A stretch of DNA of 64,000 nt from Tetrahymena thermophila SB210 (GCF_000189635.1 NW_002476512.1:868001-932000); one strand, 5' to 3'. Counted from the first letter of the stretch, positions 1-13,113 are shown. Notes: generated by a model from the sequence alone, not told the origin. Numbers and translations are program-made.

Positions 1-213
1 TGAATTTATTAAATAAAGTATTAAATTAAGGATTTCTTTAATAGCTAACAAAATAAATATTTATTTGCTTCTTATTATCTTGCTTCTCACTTAATGAATA
101 TTGAGAAGCTGAATGCAAAAAAAAAATGTTAAATTTCTTGATAAAATTTTAATTTCTATCAAAATATTTTTGTTTGTAAATAATATCGAATGAGTGACTA
201 TTTAAAATAAAAA

Positions 214-1303
214 TCAACAAATTTATTTATTTAGCATCTTTTTAACAAATATTTCTTTCATCTCAAACAAAATAAGTTCGAACTAAAAAATTAAATTCAA
301 ATTTACATTTTAACTAATTAACAAATATAATTTATTTTCTAAAACTAAATTAATTACCTATATCATATTTTCAATATATTCTTTTCCCTAACTAATAATT
401 TGGTCGAGGGATTCTTTATCCTTCTCATCTCTAACTTACTAGGAGCTGGGACATCTCTTGAGGAATTGGTCACAAATTTTGCTATGTTTATCAATAGCCT
501 AAATCATGTATTCTGAGTCTGAAAATACTTTATAAATATCACTACATAATTGATCTTCCTATTTAACACAAATAAATAATTAATTAATTATTAAATTATT
601 TTATTCTTAATAATATTATTAATTAATTACATTAACAATTTAATAGTTAACAAGGAAAGTTTTAGTGTACTTTCCTTCTTTATCTTTTTCTCCATAGTAC
701 TTTTAATATTATTCCTTTAAGTCCTTGTAGTAAGGTCCCTTTAATTATTAGAAATTAATATATTTTATTTTTAATCTAGACTAATAATAAAAGAGAGTTA
801 ATTACGACAATACTTTTGAGTTTTTCACAAAATTCAGGATGATATATCTTATCGCTTTTCCATCTATCTACTATTTGGACAACTTTCTTAATTGTATCAA
901 AAACTTCAGTTGATCTATTTTTTTAGAAATTTTAAGCTAATTTGGAATAAAATTATTTTTAATTACTCGCAGATTTATCTGACAATATCTTTAAGCTTAG
1001 CGCCAAATGATTTAACGAAGTATGAGCTTTATTTTCTTTAAGACTCCATAAAAATCTCGTGAATTGAATAAAAGAAATAAATCTTTTTATCTTTTCTAGC
1101 CTTAGTGAAGTATTAAATGAAAACTTCTGTAATTTCAGGTGCTTGCTTATCATATTAACAGCAATACTAAGAAACATCTATATTTTTTATAAATTAAAAT
1201 ATATCTCATTACTTTAAAGTAGCTAATCTTTAAAAATATATTGGATAGACGCACCAATTATTAAATCTTGATTTATTTTATTGTGTTAGATTTTGATAAT
1301 CAT
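214..1303 (-). CDS. CID-domain (RNA polymerase II CTD-interacting) protein, RPRD/Rtt103-like
   Basis: Six exons on the minus strand (about 1303-1213, 1177-967, 914-806, 738-652, 558-358, 282-214) join in frame to a protein of about 255 residues ending at TGA. Residues 25 to 137 match the CID fold. A helix with APEITEVFIQYFTKARK is followed by KKIYFFYSIHEIFMES, which corresponds to the 'KLTFLYLANDVIQNS' helix of the family, and then by VVQIVDRWKSDKIY, which corresponds to 'LLNIWQERSVY'. The C-terminal half is charged and helical. CID proteins bind the phosphorylated C-terminal domain of RNA polymerase II and work in transcription termination or 3'-end processing. The match is to the family, by eye. 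The start is uncertain: the frame stays open upstream of the ATG at 1303. Confidence 0.65.
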
Positions 1304-2535
1304 TATTTTTAACCAAAAAAGGAATTATTTAAAACACTCGATTCTTTTCAAATAAATAATTGTTGGTCTAAACTACAAAAAACTATGCGCTTTAAAAAAT
1401 TATTTTACTCTAAATAGTCTTTGAAAAAGAATCTAACTCTTACAAAAATCTGCCTAAAATATCTTTATCCATTTTCAAACTTAAAAATCTATAAATTAAT
1501 AAATAAATAAATAATTAATTAATTAATTTTCTTACTACAAATTTTTGAATTAAAATCTATTCAACCAAAAATTTTAAAATCTATAATTCTTTATAAATTG
1601 GCTCAAATTTTCTTATTCTAACTCAAGCTAATATTTACTCTAATTAAAGTAGTCGATTGCTATTAATATTATAGCTAAGAGACACTCACTACAGATAAAA
1701 CCATTAATTTTGAGAAGAAAAATAATTAAAATCATTAAAAAGTGCATTCATTTTAATTGGAAATAAATTATTTTATTAAAATTTCTTTTTAAAAATTAAT
1801 TCAAATTTATTTAATTTTCAATACTTAAAAAACTGAACTTAAGTGGTTATATTTACTATTCAATTTTTGATGGTTAAATTAAAATAAATTTTTCTACAAT
1901 AAAATGAATTTTTATTTTTATTATCAACTAACATTAGGTTCAAATATAAATTGTATTTATTAAAATAAATGATTCATTTTAAAAGCAAAAAGTTCAAATA
2001 TATTTTATAATGTTTACATGATTTTTAAAAAGTAAATGAATTTTGTTTTCATTAAAGTTATAGTTTTACTTTAAAGGTTATTTATTTACTTTTTATAGCT
2101 TTGATAAACAAAAAAATAGTTACTAATTAAATGTTGATACCTATTTTTAATCAACAGTGTTCAATGAATTATTTATAAAAATTGATTGTAAAATAATTTA
2201 ATAAATAAAAACCTTTTAATTATCATAAAAAATTCAATTTTAACTTTTTTTTAACTAAAATTTAACTTTTTTTTAATAAATTATTTTTTTTGTTGCTTTG
2301 ATAATATAATAATATTTTCTTAGAAAATATTTTATTTAGTGATAGAAGAATAAAAAATATTTTTAAATTCATATTTTATATAAATTGCAAATTTTTTTTA
2401 ACTTTTAAAACAAACAAACAAACAACAAATTTAATGGAATATTTTTATTTTTTTTTATAGCAATTAAAAATAAATTAACAAACAATATTCATTTTAGATA
2501 AATATTTTGATGTGATTGCAAGAAAATAAATAGAC
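1304..2535. other. intergenic, AT-rich
   Basis: Very AT-rich, with runs of A and T and short TTAA-rich simple sequence. A minus-strand frame without TGA runs through roughly 1206-1471, but it disagrees with the frame of the CID exons and is no longer than chance allows when TGA is the only stop. I see no gene here. The 3' end of the CENP-B-type gene lies just to the right. Confidence 0.6.
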
Positions 2536-4985
2536 TCAAAACCTGAATTTAAAAACTTGTATTAGTGACTCTATTTTGTAATTTAGAGTTTTTACAGCAA
2601 CATCAAAGAAATTTTATGCTTCTATCTCAAAGACACAGCCTTTTAGGTAATACTCAAGGTTTTTAGGTTATTATGAAAGTCTATCAGATCTAGAATTTAT
2701 AGCACTTAATTTTAACAATTTTCTTATATGCAATGGCAATGGTTTTTTGGTATCGACATAAAATTCTCTCTCATCAAATTTAGTCTAAAACTCATTTTTA
2801 CATTTTGTTTAAAAATCTTCTTCTTCGTCCTCTTCCTCCTCATTTTCTATATTTAATTTTTTTAGCTTAGTCTTGGTTTATTTCAAGTCACTTTTTTTGT
2901 GAGTTTCTTAGTCTGCTTATGTTTATTCAATTTGCATTTGACTGCTTTATCTCTTTTCTAATTTTTACTTTTGGGTTTCCTGAAGTTTTTGAACTTCTTA
3001 GAATTTGTAAAGATTTCCAAATTTAGCTAATGTTTCTTAGGAAATTTATGTATTTTACTTTAACCTCTCTATCATTTGAGCTTTGATTGATAGCAACTAG
3101 TTATCTTCTATTTCTAGCTTTTTAATATTTTTGTTATCGGTTAAGTAATATTACAACTATTTCATAGCGTTAGCTCTTTCTATCATTTACAAATAAGGAG
3201 ACCAATCAGGAACTTAAATATTAAGTTTCTTATTATTTGTTGTGCTTTTATTTTAATATTAAGTAAATCCATCTTATGGAATTTTATTAATAATAAATGG
3301 AACTTAGCTCAGCAAAGGTTTTTATTAAGGATTACTACTATTAAATGTCGTATTCAACATATCTTTATTTGAAGCATACTTTGGTTCTATAATTAGGTTA
3401 TTTTTTTCTTTCACTGATTGCAGCATTTTATTAAAAAAATAATTCTAATCATTATGAATAAAAGGTTGAATAATTAAATCTTCCCTTTTTACTTTAGTGC
3501 CAGGCACATAATTGCTTTATTCTCTATCATTATTTTACAATTAAGTTGTTTCTAATTCTAATTCTAAACGCTTTTGATAACTCTGAACTAATTTTATTTC
3601 TTTTTAAACTTGTCCGAGATCTTAGTTTACAGAAGGAATCACAATAAAAAACTTAGCCACTTCTTCCAATCTAAATACTTCCAAATTTCTCAAATGTGCA
3701 ACAATAAATTTAAGTAAGTTTCTATCTAAATATTTTTCTAGCCATCCTTTGCTACAACCAAAGCTATTTTATTTAATTTAAGATAGTGAATATTTTATTT
3801 GCTGATCTCTGCTAGGGATCTTTAATTCCTTATACAACTTCAACAATATCCATAGTCTTAGCTTCTACTCAAGCATACCATCAATAATCTTCCTACCACC
3901 TCCAGTAAGTCTAGAAGGAGTTAAATTGCATATCCATCTTTTAGCGCATTTGATTGGCACACGAGCTTACTGGCAAGCACTTTCAGGAGAATGTCCTTTA
4001 GCACAATACAGTAAGAATAACTCTTTATGTTCTTCTTCTGATAAAATATATTCATTTTTCTTATTTGATGTTCTACTTTTTACTCCATTTTCGAACTGAT
4101 TTTCTTGCTATTCATCGCTAGAAATGCTACAATCACTGTTTTTTAAAATTAAATGTTAATTTCTATTTTCAAAATAAATATAATTTTTCGTAAAGTTTTT
4201 TGTTTTAAAATTAAAAAATTTTAAGATATTTTGACAATTAAAAAATAAATTTATGAGGAAAATTCTTTTTTTAAATATTTTTACTCATTTGACTTCTCTT
4301 TGTGTGGTTAATTTAGGATAGGATTACTAGATTTTTAGCATTTAAGATTATCATCTATTTATTTCTTTTTTTAGAGTATTTACTGTTTTGTTTCTTCGAT
4401 ATACTTATCAATTTCTGGATCTTCATCAAGGATTTCACAAATAGAGTTTTATTTATATCTAGAGCTAACCTCACTTTGATTATATTCTGGCAATGCTAAA
4501 TGCTTTTATAGTTTAAATTCTTAAATAGGTCTAGAGAATTTTTAGGTAACAAGTGAATCTAAAACTATGTTAATATCAGGCTTTGGATTTATTTCATCTA
4601 TTTATTTCTAAAGTTTTCCCCACTAATTATTTTCTTCGTCTATAACTCCTTGTTTATGTAAAGCATAAAGATTGATGTCAGTGTTTGCTATACCAGAAAA
4701 CTCCGGATCATCAAATATACTTTTATTTTTATTTTTCCCCTTTAGAGTCTATTTGTAAGGATTCTTCATCTTATTCAAATCAATTTTAAAAGTTAGCTTT
4801 TTATTTTTCTACCTCTTAAACTTGTTTTTGTTTTCAAGAACGCTAACAGATCTTAATTTTTAATTTTCTAGATTCACGCATTCAGACTAATTAGGATATT
4901 TAAGTTAACTAGGTTATTATTTGTAAGACTTTTCATCAAATTCAAAGCTACTATCTTGATTTTCAAAATCCTAATAATCACTCAT
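2536..4985 (-). CDS. protein with CENP-B/Tc5-type helix-turn-helix DNA-binding domain
   Basis: Two exons (4985-4285 and 4162-2536) give a protein of about 775 residues. The intron joins in phase (AAT GA|A AAT). The first 235 residues are charged and low in complexity. From about residue 270 comes a first helix-turn-helix (SEEEHKELFLLYCAKGHSPE ... ACQQARVPIKCAKRW). A second segment follows (RLTGGGRKIIDGMLEQKLRLW ending in GCSKGWLEKYLDRN). The pair matches the Psq plus HTH_Tnp_Tc5 arrangement of CENP-B, Jerky and pogo/Tigger transposases, in which 'GGRK' and 'F.AS.GWL..F..R' are typical. The rest is Gln/Lys-rich with coiled coil and an acidic run near residue 655. No DDE catalytic domain is visible. 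It is therefore probably a host DNA-binding protein rather than an active transposase; its target is unknown. Confidence 0.6.
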
Positions 4986-5998
4986 GTAATTTTAATTTTT
5001 TTAAGATTTACTTTCTCTATATAGATGTTGTTGCTATTATTATTATTACTTCATGCTGAAGCTTTGTTAATTGTTTTACTGCTTTATTAAATATTATGCT
5101 TTTTTTTTTTTTCGTTTATAAAATATTTTAGTCTTTCAATATATGAAATAATTATGAATTTATTGAGAAGATATTTTTTTTTCTAGGATAACTAATAGAG
5201 TGAACAAATAAATTTTAAGAAATGAAAACTGTTTATGTTGTTGTTAAAATATTTTCTTTTCGATTAATGATAATTTATTTTTTTATGAGAAAGACTTGTA
5301 GCTGTATATTAAAATATATTATTGATATTTAATATTCTTATTATCAATCAATTAAAAGCAAAATAAATTTCTTGTTTTTTATTCAGCCTATTTTTTTTTA
5401 ATAAATAATTATTATAAGAAGTTATTTAGAAATTTAGAAACAAATAAATTCCTTAAAATCATTCTAATAATTTTCCACTGAAATAAATTTTTCCTTAAGA
5501 TAAATTAGAATGAAAATTTATTTGTCTTATCTAACAGAAAATGCAACATATAATTATAAATAATAATGTGCTAGCCTTATTATTTATCATTTTTTTTTGA
5601 AAGAAAATTATAAAATAATTTTACTTCAAGAATATTTGTAGAAAATTTTTTTAAAAATTTACTAGTTAAATAAATGATTTTAAACAAAATTAATTTAGTG
5701 AAACAAAAAAAAGGATTTGTTATTAAAAAATAAACAGGTAAAATAAACAAATATTTCACACAAATATGACCATAAATAAGACAGAAACAAATAAATAACA
5801 TTGAATTAAATGCAAAAAAATGACTTTAATTAAAGAATATTTGAATAAAGTTTAAAATAAATTAATTAATAAAATAATTTCTTTAAAAATTAATTTAGGG
5901 AGTCAAAAATTAATTTATTATTAATATTATTCTATTAAAATAAAGAATTAATTTATACAAATATGACTACGAGATAAAGACAAACAAATAAAATGGAA
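4986..5998. other. intergenic, AT-rich
   Basis: Separates two minus-strand genes. It holds poly-T and TTAA-rich sequence and one internal diverged duplication (listed separately). A 73-codon frame at 5580-5801 on the minus strand is Phe/Ile/Leu-rich simple sequence and is not credible as a gene. Confidence 0.6.
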
Positions 5999-6009
5999 TC
6001 AAATGCAAA
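5761..6009. repeat. diverged direct repeat, one arm covering the 3' end of the SP-RING gene
   Basis: About 55 bases at 5761-5816 (beginning caaatatgac, ending aaatgcaaa) resemble 5958-6009 (also beginning caaatatgac, ending aaatgcaaa), with many substitutions and small indels. The right arm contains the TGA of the SP-RING gene at 5999-6001. The left arm lies about 190 bases downstream of it. It looks like an old local duplication of the gene's 3' end. Confidence 0.45.
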
Positions 6010-8989
6010 TATTCAAAGAGTTAAGAGATTTTTTAATAGATTCAATAAGATTTAAGCATTAATTTGGGAAGTAGTTTATGATTATATTGTGAATATTTAT
6101 CAAAGTTGGAATATTTTATTATTTAAATAATAGATACTCAAATACCATTTATTGAAAATTTTCTATAACATCTTCATTTGATAGTTATTTAAATATAGAC
6201 ATTCCTAGGAAGCATTCGATGAGTTTTTCAAGAAAATTTTTATTTTGACTGTAGTTTAAGCTTGTTATTTAACTTTCTGAGTCTAACAAATCATAAGAGA
6301 TTTTGTTATTCCTCTATTTGTTTGACATTACTTTATAATAAAATTAAGATATTAGAGTGTAAAATTCAGATGACATACCAAGGTTAATAAATTGTTCTTA
6401 AACATTAATCAGAACTTAAAAGAATGTTTTTGTTGAAGGATTTTGGTTGAGAATAGTGTGTAAATCTTAGTATTGACGATTATTAACATAAGAAAGATTA
6501 AATATGTTAAAGATAAAGTAATGATTTTAAAGAATATCTATATTAAATAGCTTTTCTAACATTTATTTATCTTCTTAAAAGTCAATTAATTGTATTATTT
6601 ATTAAACAGATTAATATTCTTATTCTTCTTTATTAAATTGCAAGTAAGAAACATCAAACAGAACATTAATTTCTAATGGAGACCGTAAAAATGATGTGTC
6701 TAGATAGAATTGATTAGCAACCTCAAGAGTTCTCTCCTCTTTTTATTATGAAATAAATTTTTAACTCAAATCAGAAAAGCTTTCAATTTATTAGCTGAAT
6801 TATATATTTTTATTTGCATCTATTTAGTCATTTAAGGATGGTTTTTCTTGAACTTTTTCTTCTATTATTTAACCTGACTATTCTATATCAATTTAATTTT
6901 CTTTAAAAGCATCATTTTGTTTTTGTTTTTCTTCTTTATTTGAAGAACTTGTCTTTGATTTAGATTTATTTACTAGCTTCGAATACACTCTAGTGGAACT
7001 TTTTTAAGAGGCAATTTCATTACATTAAATATTTAAAATACTCATCTCATCAATTAAATTTGCTTAATCCATGTTATGCCTAACACTGATATCCTTACTG
7101 TTCCTCATAGAATGCTACTTCTAATACGGATTTAAAAAAGATTAAAATTCATCAAAATCTTAGATAAAATCTAAATAATTATCTTATGATAAGTCTGTAC
7201 AATTCAGATTCTCGTTAAAAAACTCTGATGTTTTACTTTTTTAGTTTTAATTGCCATTTTTATGATTTCTTTACTCATAATTTGTATTTTAATCTATGCT
7301 GCTTTTACATTTAAATTATTTAATTTTAGTACTGTTTTTCAAGATATTTTCTTTTTGACCTAATTGATTGCTTTTTTTATAAATTTAGATGAAATTTTTA
7401 TTTGTTTAATTTAATTTATTTGATAAATTTTGCTAAATTTTTATTTCATTTGACTAAGTCCTCTATTGGGTTTGTTCTAATACCTTCATGCTATGCAGAT
7501 TTAGTTATTTTAATTGATTGCTAAAGAATTCAGAATCAAATTATGGTTTGCTTTGTAATATTTATTAAATTTTATCTGAAATATATGAATCTTTAAGGTA
7601 CTGAGTTTAAATCAAAGCGAATAAATAGAAGTCCAACTAAATTTCTTTTAAAAAAATTTTGTGCTTATTACAAATAGGACACAGCCAAGTAGGGTTAACT
7701 TAATTTAGATAGCAATAATCTCTCAAATCAAATGGATGAGAATGATGATAAGTGAATGCTGGATACTAAATCACAGCATTATCATCCATTTTAACAACCA
7801 TTTCATTTTTATACATAAATGGAAACATTTGATGAAAATTTTTAATTCTAAGATATATTTCAGTAAGCTCTTTTTTTTCACAAAAATCTTTATTTAATTA
7901 TGAACTCTGACTAATGTTTGATGTTTCTTTATGTGTTTAAAGTTAGGATGGCTAAATTTCATTTAAAGTAGAGCTTTAATGTATTTGACTAGTGCTTAAG
8001 CTATTTTACTTAGTTTATAATTTGATTTTTTGAATTTAATCTTTTTGTTTATATTTTTACTCTTATTCTTCGAAGACTTTAAAGAGACTTTCATGATTAA
8101 GACAGTTAAAGAACTTCTTTTTGAATAGCTTAGCTACATAAGCACTAACTCTTATTTTCCTACAATGCAATATTACTGATATTATATTCGGTGAGGCAGT
8201 CTTTAATTATGATTTTTATTAATCATTCATTAAAATAATGTTGCTTATGAAACTTTTTTAGAAAGAAAAATTTAAGCACTCAAAGTTTAAAGTGTTTTGC
8301 ATTTATGTCAAATCATCAGAATCAATAACAAAAAAATTGCTTCCCTCTTAGCTAGGATCCTGTCCATTCATTTTAACATTGAGAATGAAATTATGTGATC
8401 CTGTTTATTTTTTAAATACGTTGATAAGATTCTATTTAGACAAAAATACTCCTAAAATACAGCTGTCTTAATAGCACTCTTCTTGCAATACTAGATTAAA
8501 TTCATACTTAGTGTTTACTTCTAAATTACTCATTTTCAAAAGCAAATCTAATTAATAATAAAAAGGAAAATGCAGACTGAGATAGCAGTTTTCACAACAA
8601 AAAGTATCTAAATTCTTATTGAAATCCATTTCATCTAACAAATCAATTCCTTTTTAAAATTTTTAATTGAAAAAAAATAATTTAAAAATATAATTTTAGG
8701 AAAAATTAAAAAATTTAAAAATATAAGTTAGTAAATTAAAACATCATAATGGATATCATTAAAATTATATTTCTTATTTATAAGTTTGAGCATTGTGATT
8801 AAATAGAGAAATTTAAATAAAATAAAAACCATATTTTGTAGGATCAAAATATTTGTTGCAATTAAAGCATTATAACTATTCATCTATCAATATTTCATGA
8901 TCAGCAAACATATCTTAATCTTCTTCCTAACTTTTTTAACAAAAGTTGAATATGACTTCTTTATTCTTATTTCCAAATAGTGAACTCAT
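5999..8989 (-). CDS. PIAS-like SP-RING (MIZ) zinc-finger protein, putative SUMO E3 ligase
   Basis: Two exons (8989-8830, 8649-5999) encode about 936 residues. Residues 44-77 hold a possible zinc knuckle (CFNC ... CCENC). Residues 85-200 are beta-rich and sit where a PINIT domain would be. The SP-RING follows at about residues 320-370: TYHHSHPFDLRDYC, then NPTWLCPICNKHK, then a helix EIQLDFYLFALIQ. This matches the PIAS/Siz core 'C.HLQCFDL ... PTWICPVC ... DEYF'. In the known family this domain brings the SUMO-E2 conjugate to its substrate, usually in the nucleus. Here the usual 'C-x-H' ligand pair reads H-S-H, so a His may replace a zinc Cys. The C-terminal 500 residues are Gln/Asn/Ser-rich and then helical and hydrophobic, without a recognised domain. 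Family assignment is fairly firm; ligase activity is inferred. Confidence 0.7.
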
Positions 8990-9302
8990 TTTGCTTATAT
9001 TTTTTTACTTATTTACTTAATTTTAACAATTAATTTAACTATAACAAAAACCTATTTAAAATTTTTGGGTTTGAATTTAAAAATTATCTAATTCATTTCA
9101 AACTAAATTTTTTTGAGTAAATTTTAGCAAAAATTAATTTTTTTACTAATTTTTACTGTTTAAAACAAAAAAAACACCCTAATTATTTTTTTAAAAATTT
9201 TAAACAACTTTTATTGCAAATTTAAAGATAATTTTTATGAAAAACAAGTTTAAAAACAAACACAACCAACATTTAAATTTTAAGATAGATTAAGTAGTAA
9301 AC

Positions 9303-11426
9303 TCAATTAGGAGCCTTAAATTGACCTGGGAGTAAGCCTACATTGTTTTTTGTTTCTACAACAGTTCTGAAACCAACATCTTTGTTAAAATAATTTTCTG
9401 TCTTGATACCATCTTGCTTGAGAAGGTAAGGATCTTTATTTTTACAAATAAATTTAAATAGAGATTTATCTTAAAAAGTTATTATTTACTTATAAGTTCT
9501 ATTCCCTAATTTGAAGTAAATTATAAGCTAGATGCAAGACCATCTTGCATATCTCCGCCAGCTATTTTAAGTGGAACCTATCTTTATTCTTATTTAGCTT
9601 GCTGCTTTTATTGCTTTTGAGCTATTTTTATATTAAATTTAGAATATATAAATAAAATTTAATAACATTACTTAATTTAATCTTCCTCTTGCTTACATTG
9701 ACCTTAATAGTACCAGCTTAAACTCCCAATAGACCAAAGCCCTTTCCTGTGTCTCTAAATTCTTCTTCTGCCTTTTATTTAATTTAATTAATAAATTATT
9801 TAGAATATTTAAGTTTTTATCAATTTTTTCAAAATTACTTAATCACCAAACATCATTCTTTGTGATAAAGCTCTCAAATTAGTTAATCCTAAACGCTCTT
9901 TAATCTTTCTATATTTCTCACCACCTCTTTTTCTGCTGGGCTTGTCATCAGGTTTAGCTAAAGGTTTGTTCATCTTGGCTGGAGGAGGTTCTTAGACTTT
10001 TGAGAATCTTTAAATCATTAAATCATACAATCTTTTTCCAGCAGATCCACTAGGACATGTCTTCAAGAAATCAATACGAACAGCTTTTGCAACATTAGTA
10101 GAAAGCATTCTGACTAGTTTTGTCTAAAACTAGGGAGGAGCTTTTTAGACCATTTCTAATTATGCGAAATAACCTCTGTTATTTCCTTATCCTTCTTTAG
10201 ACATACCTAACAGTGATTTTTTCTAGGAACCCATAACTTAGATATTGCAAGCAGGCATTCTTTAGAGAGCTTCCACACCACCAGCTGCTGTAACCAAACG
10301 AGAAGCACAAGTACTTCCTACGAGAGCACTTAAATTTGGAGCAATAAATTTCATACGACTCTCTATGTAAGCTTATATCTAATTAAAATATATTTTTATG
10401 ATAAATAAAATATATAATAAATATGAAAAATTAATTACTTATAATGACATCTCGTGAAGTTCTAAAATATTGTCACAAGCAGCTATGACTTATTTGTATT
10501 CGCTAGCATTTAAATACTTTCCTTCTTCTTGCGAAGCTGCAACAGAAATAGAAGTAATTTACTGCATAGTTAATGTAGGAATGCTAGAAAAATCTAATTT
10601 CATGATATCCGATTCATTTTTAATTAACTTGACACATTTTGCATAATCAATAGGATTGATAACAATATCTTGCAATTCAGCTAATCTCTTTAAGAAGATG
10701 TCCTTTGCAAATTTATGCACAGCTTAGATTCTAAAATAAATTAAATTAAAAAAGAAACTTTAATAAGGAATAATAAATACAAAGTATATTTATTTACTCT
10801 CTTTCAATAATAGCAGCATATTCATTTGATCTTATTATAACATGATATTCATCATCTTGAGCTGTCAAGTTAGAAACATTTTATTTTCCTTTATACTCTT
10901 GGATTTTCTACAAATTAAGAAGATAAATAAGATGAAAAATCTTGAAATTAATTTTACTTGATAGAGCTTTTTGAACTCAGCATCATTTAGTAAATTTGAA
11001 ATAGGCTTGGATTAAACTTTTTAAAAAGCTGTCTTAAACTCTTAAATAGCATTTTCCTTTTCATTTTCTCTATTTTGTGTTTTTACTTTTTTAACAATTT
11101 ATTCTTCTAGATTATCACCCTCCAAATCCTCATCATCAAAACCTTCAAGATTCTACAAATCTTCATCATTCATTTCATCTTCTTCATTGTTATCATCATC
11201 GCCATACCCATCATCTACAACTATTTCCTCATCTTTGTTAATTTAAACAAATAATTTTTTAATAAATAAATATTAAAATTGAAATAAAATTTAATTACCA
11301 TCATCCAAATCATCTAAATCTTTCAAAAAGTCTTGATTCTAATTTATTTTTTAAAAATGTTAGAAGTTATTTCACTTATATATTTTCAGTCTCTATGGTT
11401 ATAAATATATAGAACTTTATTATCAT
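9303..11426 (-). CDS. PRP31: U4/U6 snRNP splicing factor Prp31 (Nop domain)
   Basis: A multi-exon minus-strand gene. An acidic N-terminus contains FLKDLDDLDD, like the start of Prp31, then EEDEMNDEDLQNLEGFDDED. The Nop core is unmistakable: ESRMKFIAPNLSALVG, then RMPACNIQVMGSQKKSLLG, then GYFAQLEMVQKAPP, then VRIDFLKTCPSGSAGKRL. The Prp31-specific C-terminal signature follows: KVQEPPPAK, KRGGEKYRKIKERLGLTNLR and QRMMFGD. The protein ends near GFRTVVETKNNVGLLPGQF. Prp31 binds the U4 5' stem-loop with the 15.5K protein and is required for tri-snRNP assembly. At least seven short AT-rich introns interrupt the gene. The start at 11426 is the least certain part: it is a short exon joined to the DLDD exon by an intron beginning GTGAAA. 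Confidence 0.92.
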
Positions 11427-13113
11427 TAAATATAAGCTTCGTTTGGCTGGCAAACAAATATTTTTATTTTCAACCAAAATCATAATAATTTATAAATGAA
11501 TTTAGGAAGTTTATTCTTATCGCTAATTGGAATAATTTATTCATCTTTTATATTATATTTTCTTTCATTATTAATCCTATTTAAGGATTCAAACAAAATT
11601 CATAGAAGTAGATTTTTTATTGCAAATTTGTTGGAAATTGTTGATTCATTTAGGAATATTTGTTTCTAATCAATAAATAGATTAGCCTTGAAACTATCTC
11701 ATCCTAACTTATTTTAACGACACTTTAACTTCAAAATGATTATTAAAATTCCTATATTTTAACCATAAAAGACTGTGAAATTTTTCAAAAGTAAGATGCT
11801 ATTTTTACCATTTCTATTTAACGTGAATATTTTATGTATTTCTTTTTGATGACTATATTTTGCTAATTCTAACTTTTAATTAAAATTCAATTGATATGAT
11901 ATTTATTCATCAAACAAGCTCTCTAGCTTCAAGTTAATAAAAAACCTAAAGAACTTTATTAAATAATAGAATCACTAAATCAACCAAAGAGTCAAATTAT
12001 CTATCTAGACGTTCTATTTAAAATTAAAATCTTCAAATTATAAATTAGATAATAAAAAATAATTTTAATTTTATCTATCTCAAAAAAATGAAAAATAAAT
12101 TCATTAATTTTAAAAATTTTAATAAAAATTTTATTGATAATAAAATAAAACTTCTTCACTAAAACCTGATACTTAAACAAATAAATTTTATAGAGATTTA
12201 TGTTTTTTTAACAAAGTATTCATTTATATTTGTTGGTTAAAAAATCTAAAAAATCTAAAAAATCAAAAAAAGACAAATAATTATATTTGGATATCAACTG
12301 AAATTCTAAAAAAACAAAAAAAAGATGAATCTATTTGATATAAATTATGATGTAAAAATGAATATGATGTTTTCTTATTATAAAACACTGGAAAAGTAGT
12401 TGTATGAGATTTAAATAACGCTTTACTCTTATATAATCTTTGATAAATGCACATCCAGTTCTGATTCTAGCTTATCATTCAACCATAATTATCAAACATT
12501 TAATTAACTTATTGATATTAAAATTTTTAAAATATTTAATTAATATTAATTATTTTTTAAATATTTAAAACTAACTTTTAATAAGAGTAAATAAATTCTT
12601 ATTCAATATAGAATAATTTATAAAAAATTAGAATGATTGAAATATTAATTAACTATTAAAACTTGTATGATAATGTTTAATTTTTATATTTTGTTATATC
12701 AATTTCAAGAAACTCTTTATTATCATTTAATGTTGTAGAAGAAAACACATACCTAAAAAGATGAATATAGGATATTTAAAATGCAGATGACCAAAATTAA
12801 AGAGTTGTATTGGTTTATACCTATAATATATATAATTGATTTTAAAATAGAATGTTTACTTTTTGCAATTACAATTAATTATCCATTTAGTCTATAACAA
12901 AAATTCTAGGACAAGCAAATAAAATTTTAATCAAATTTAAAAATAATGAATTTTATCAAAAAAATTTATTTATTTATTTACATAAAAATTCTGAAATTAT
13001 TATTATTTATTATCATTATTGTTATTGATTGCTATTGATAGAATATAATTAAAACTAATTTATCATAAAGTTCAAATATATACATTGAATTAAAAAAAGT
13101 CACTGCTAATTAG
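11427..13113. other. intergenic with possible degenerate coding segments on the minus strand
   Basis: No convincing gene. On the minus strand several TGA-free stretches of 50-80 codons look more protein-like than the surroundings: about 11490-11720 (with MNQQFPTNLQQKIYFYEF), 11720-11950 (with LESLFDEQISYQLNFNQKLE) and about 12640-12735 (with YVFSSTTLNDNKEFLEID). They lie in different frames, and I found no splicing that joins them all. They may be remnants of an old gene, or chance, because TGA is rare in such AT-rich DNA. The last 400 bases before 13114 are simple AT-rich sequence and should include the promoter of the next gene. Confidence 0.35.

Noticed and set aside
959-1177. 72-codon minus-strand frame starting MFLSIAVN
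   Set aside because: It overlaps exon 2 of the CID gene in another frame. The frame reading APEITEVFIQYFTKARK matches the CID fold and is kept open by introns with good borders.
5580-5801. 73-codon minus-strand frame
   Set aside because: Phe/Ile/Leu-rich translation of T-rich spacer, with no similarity and no intron structure.
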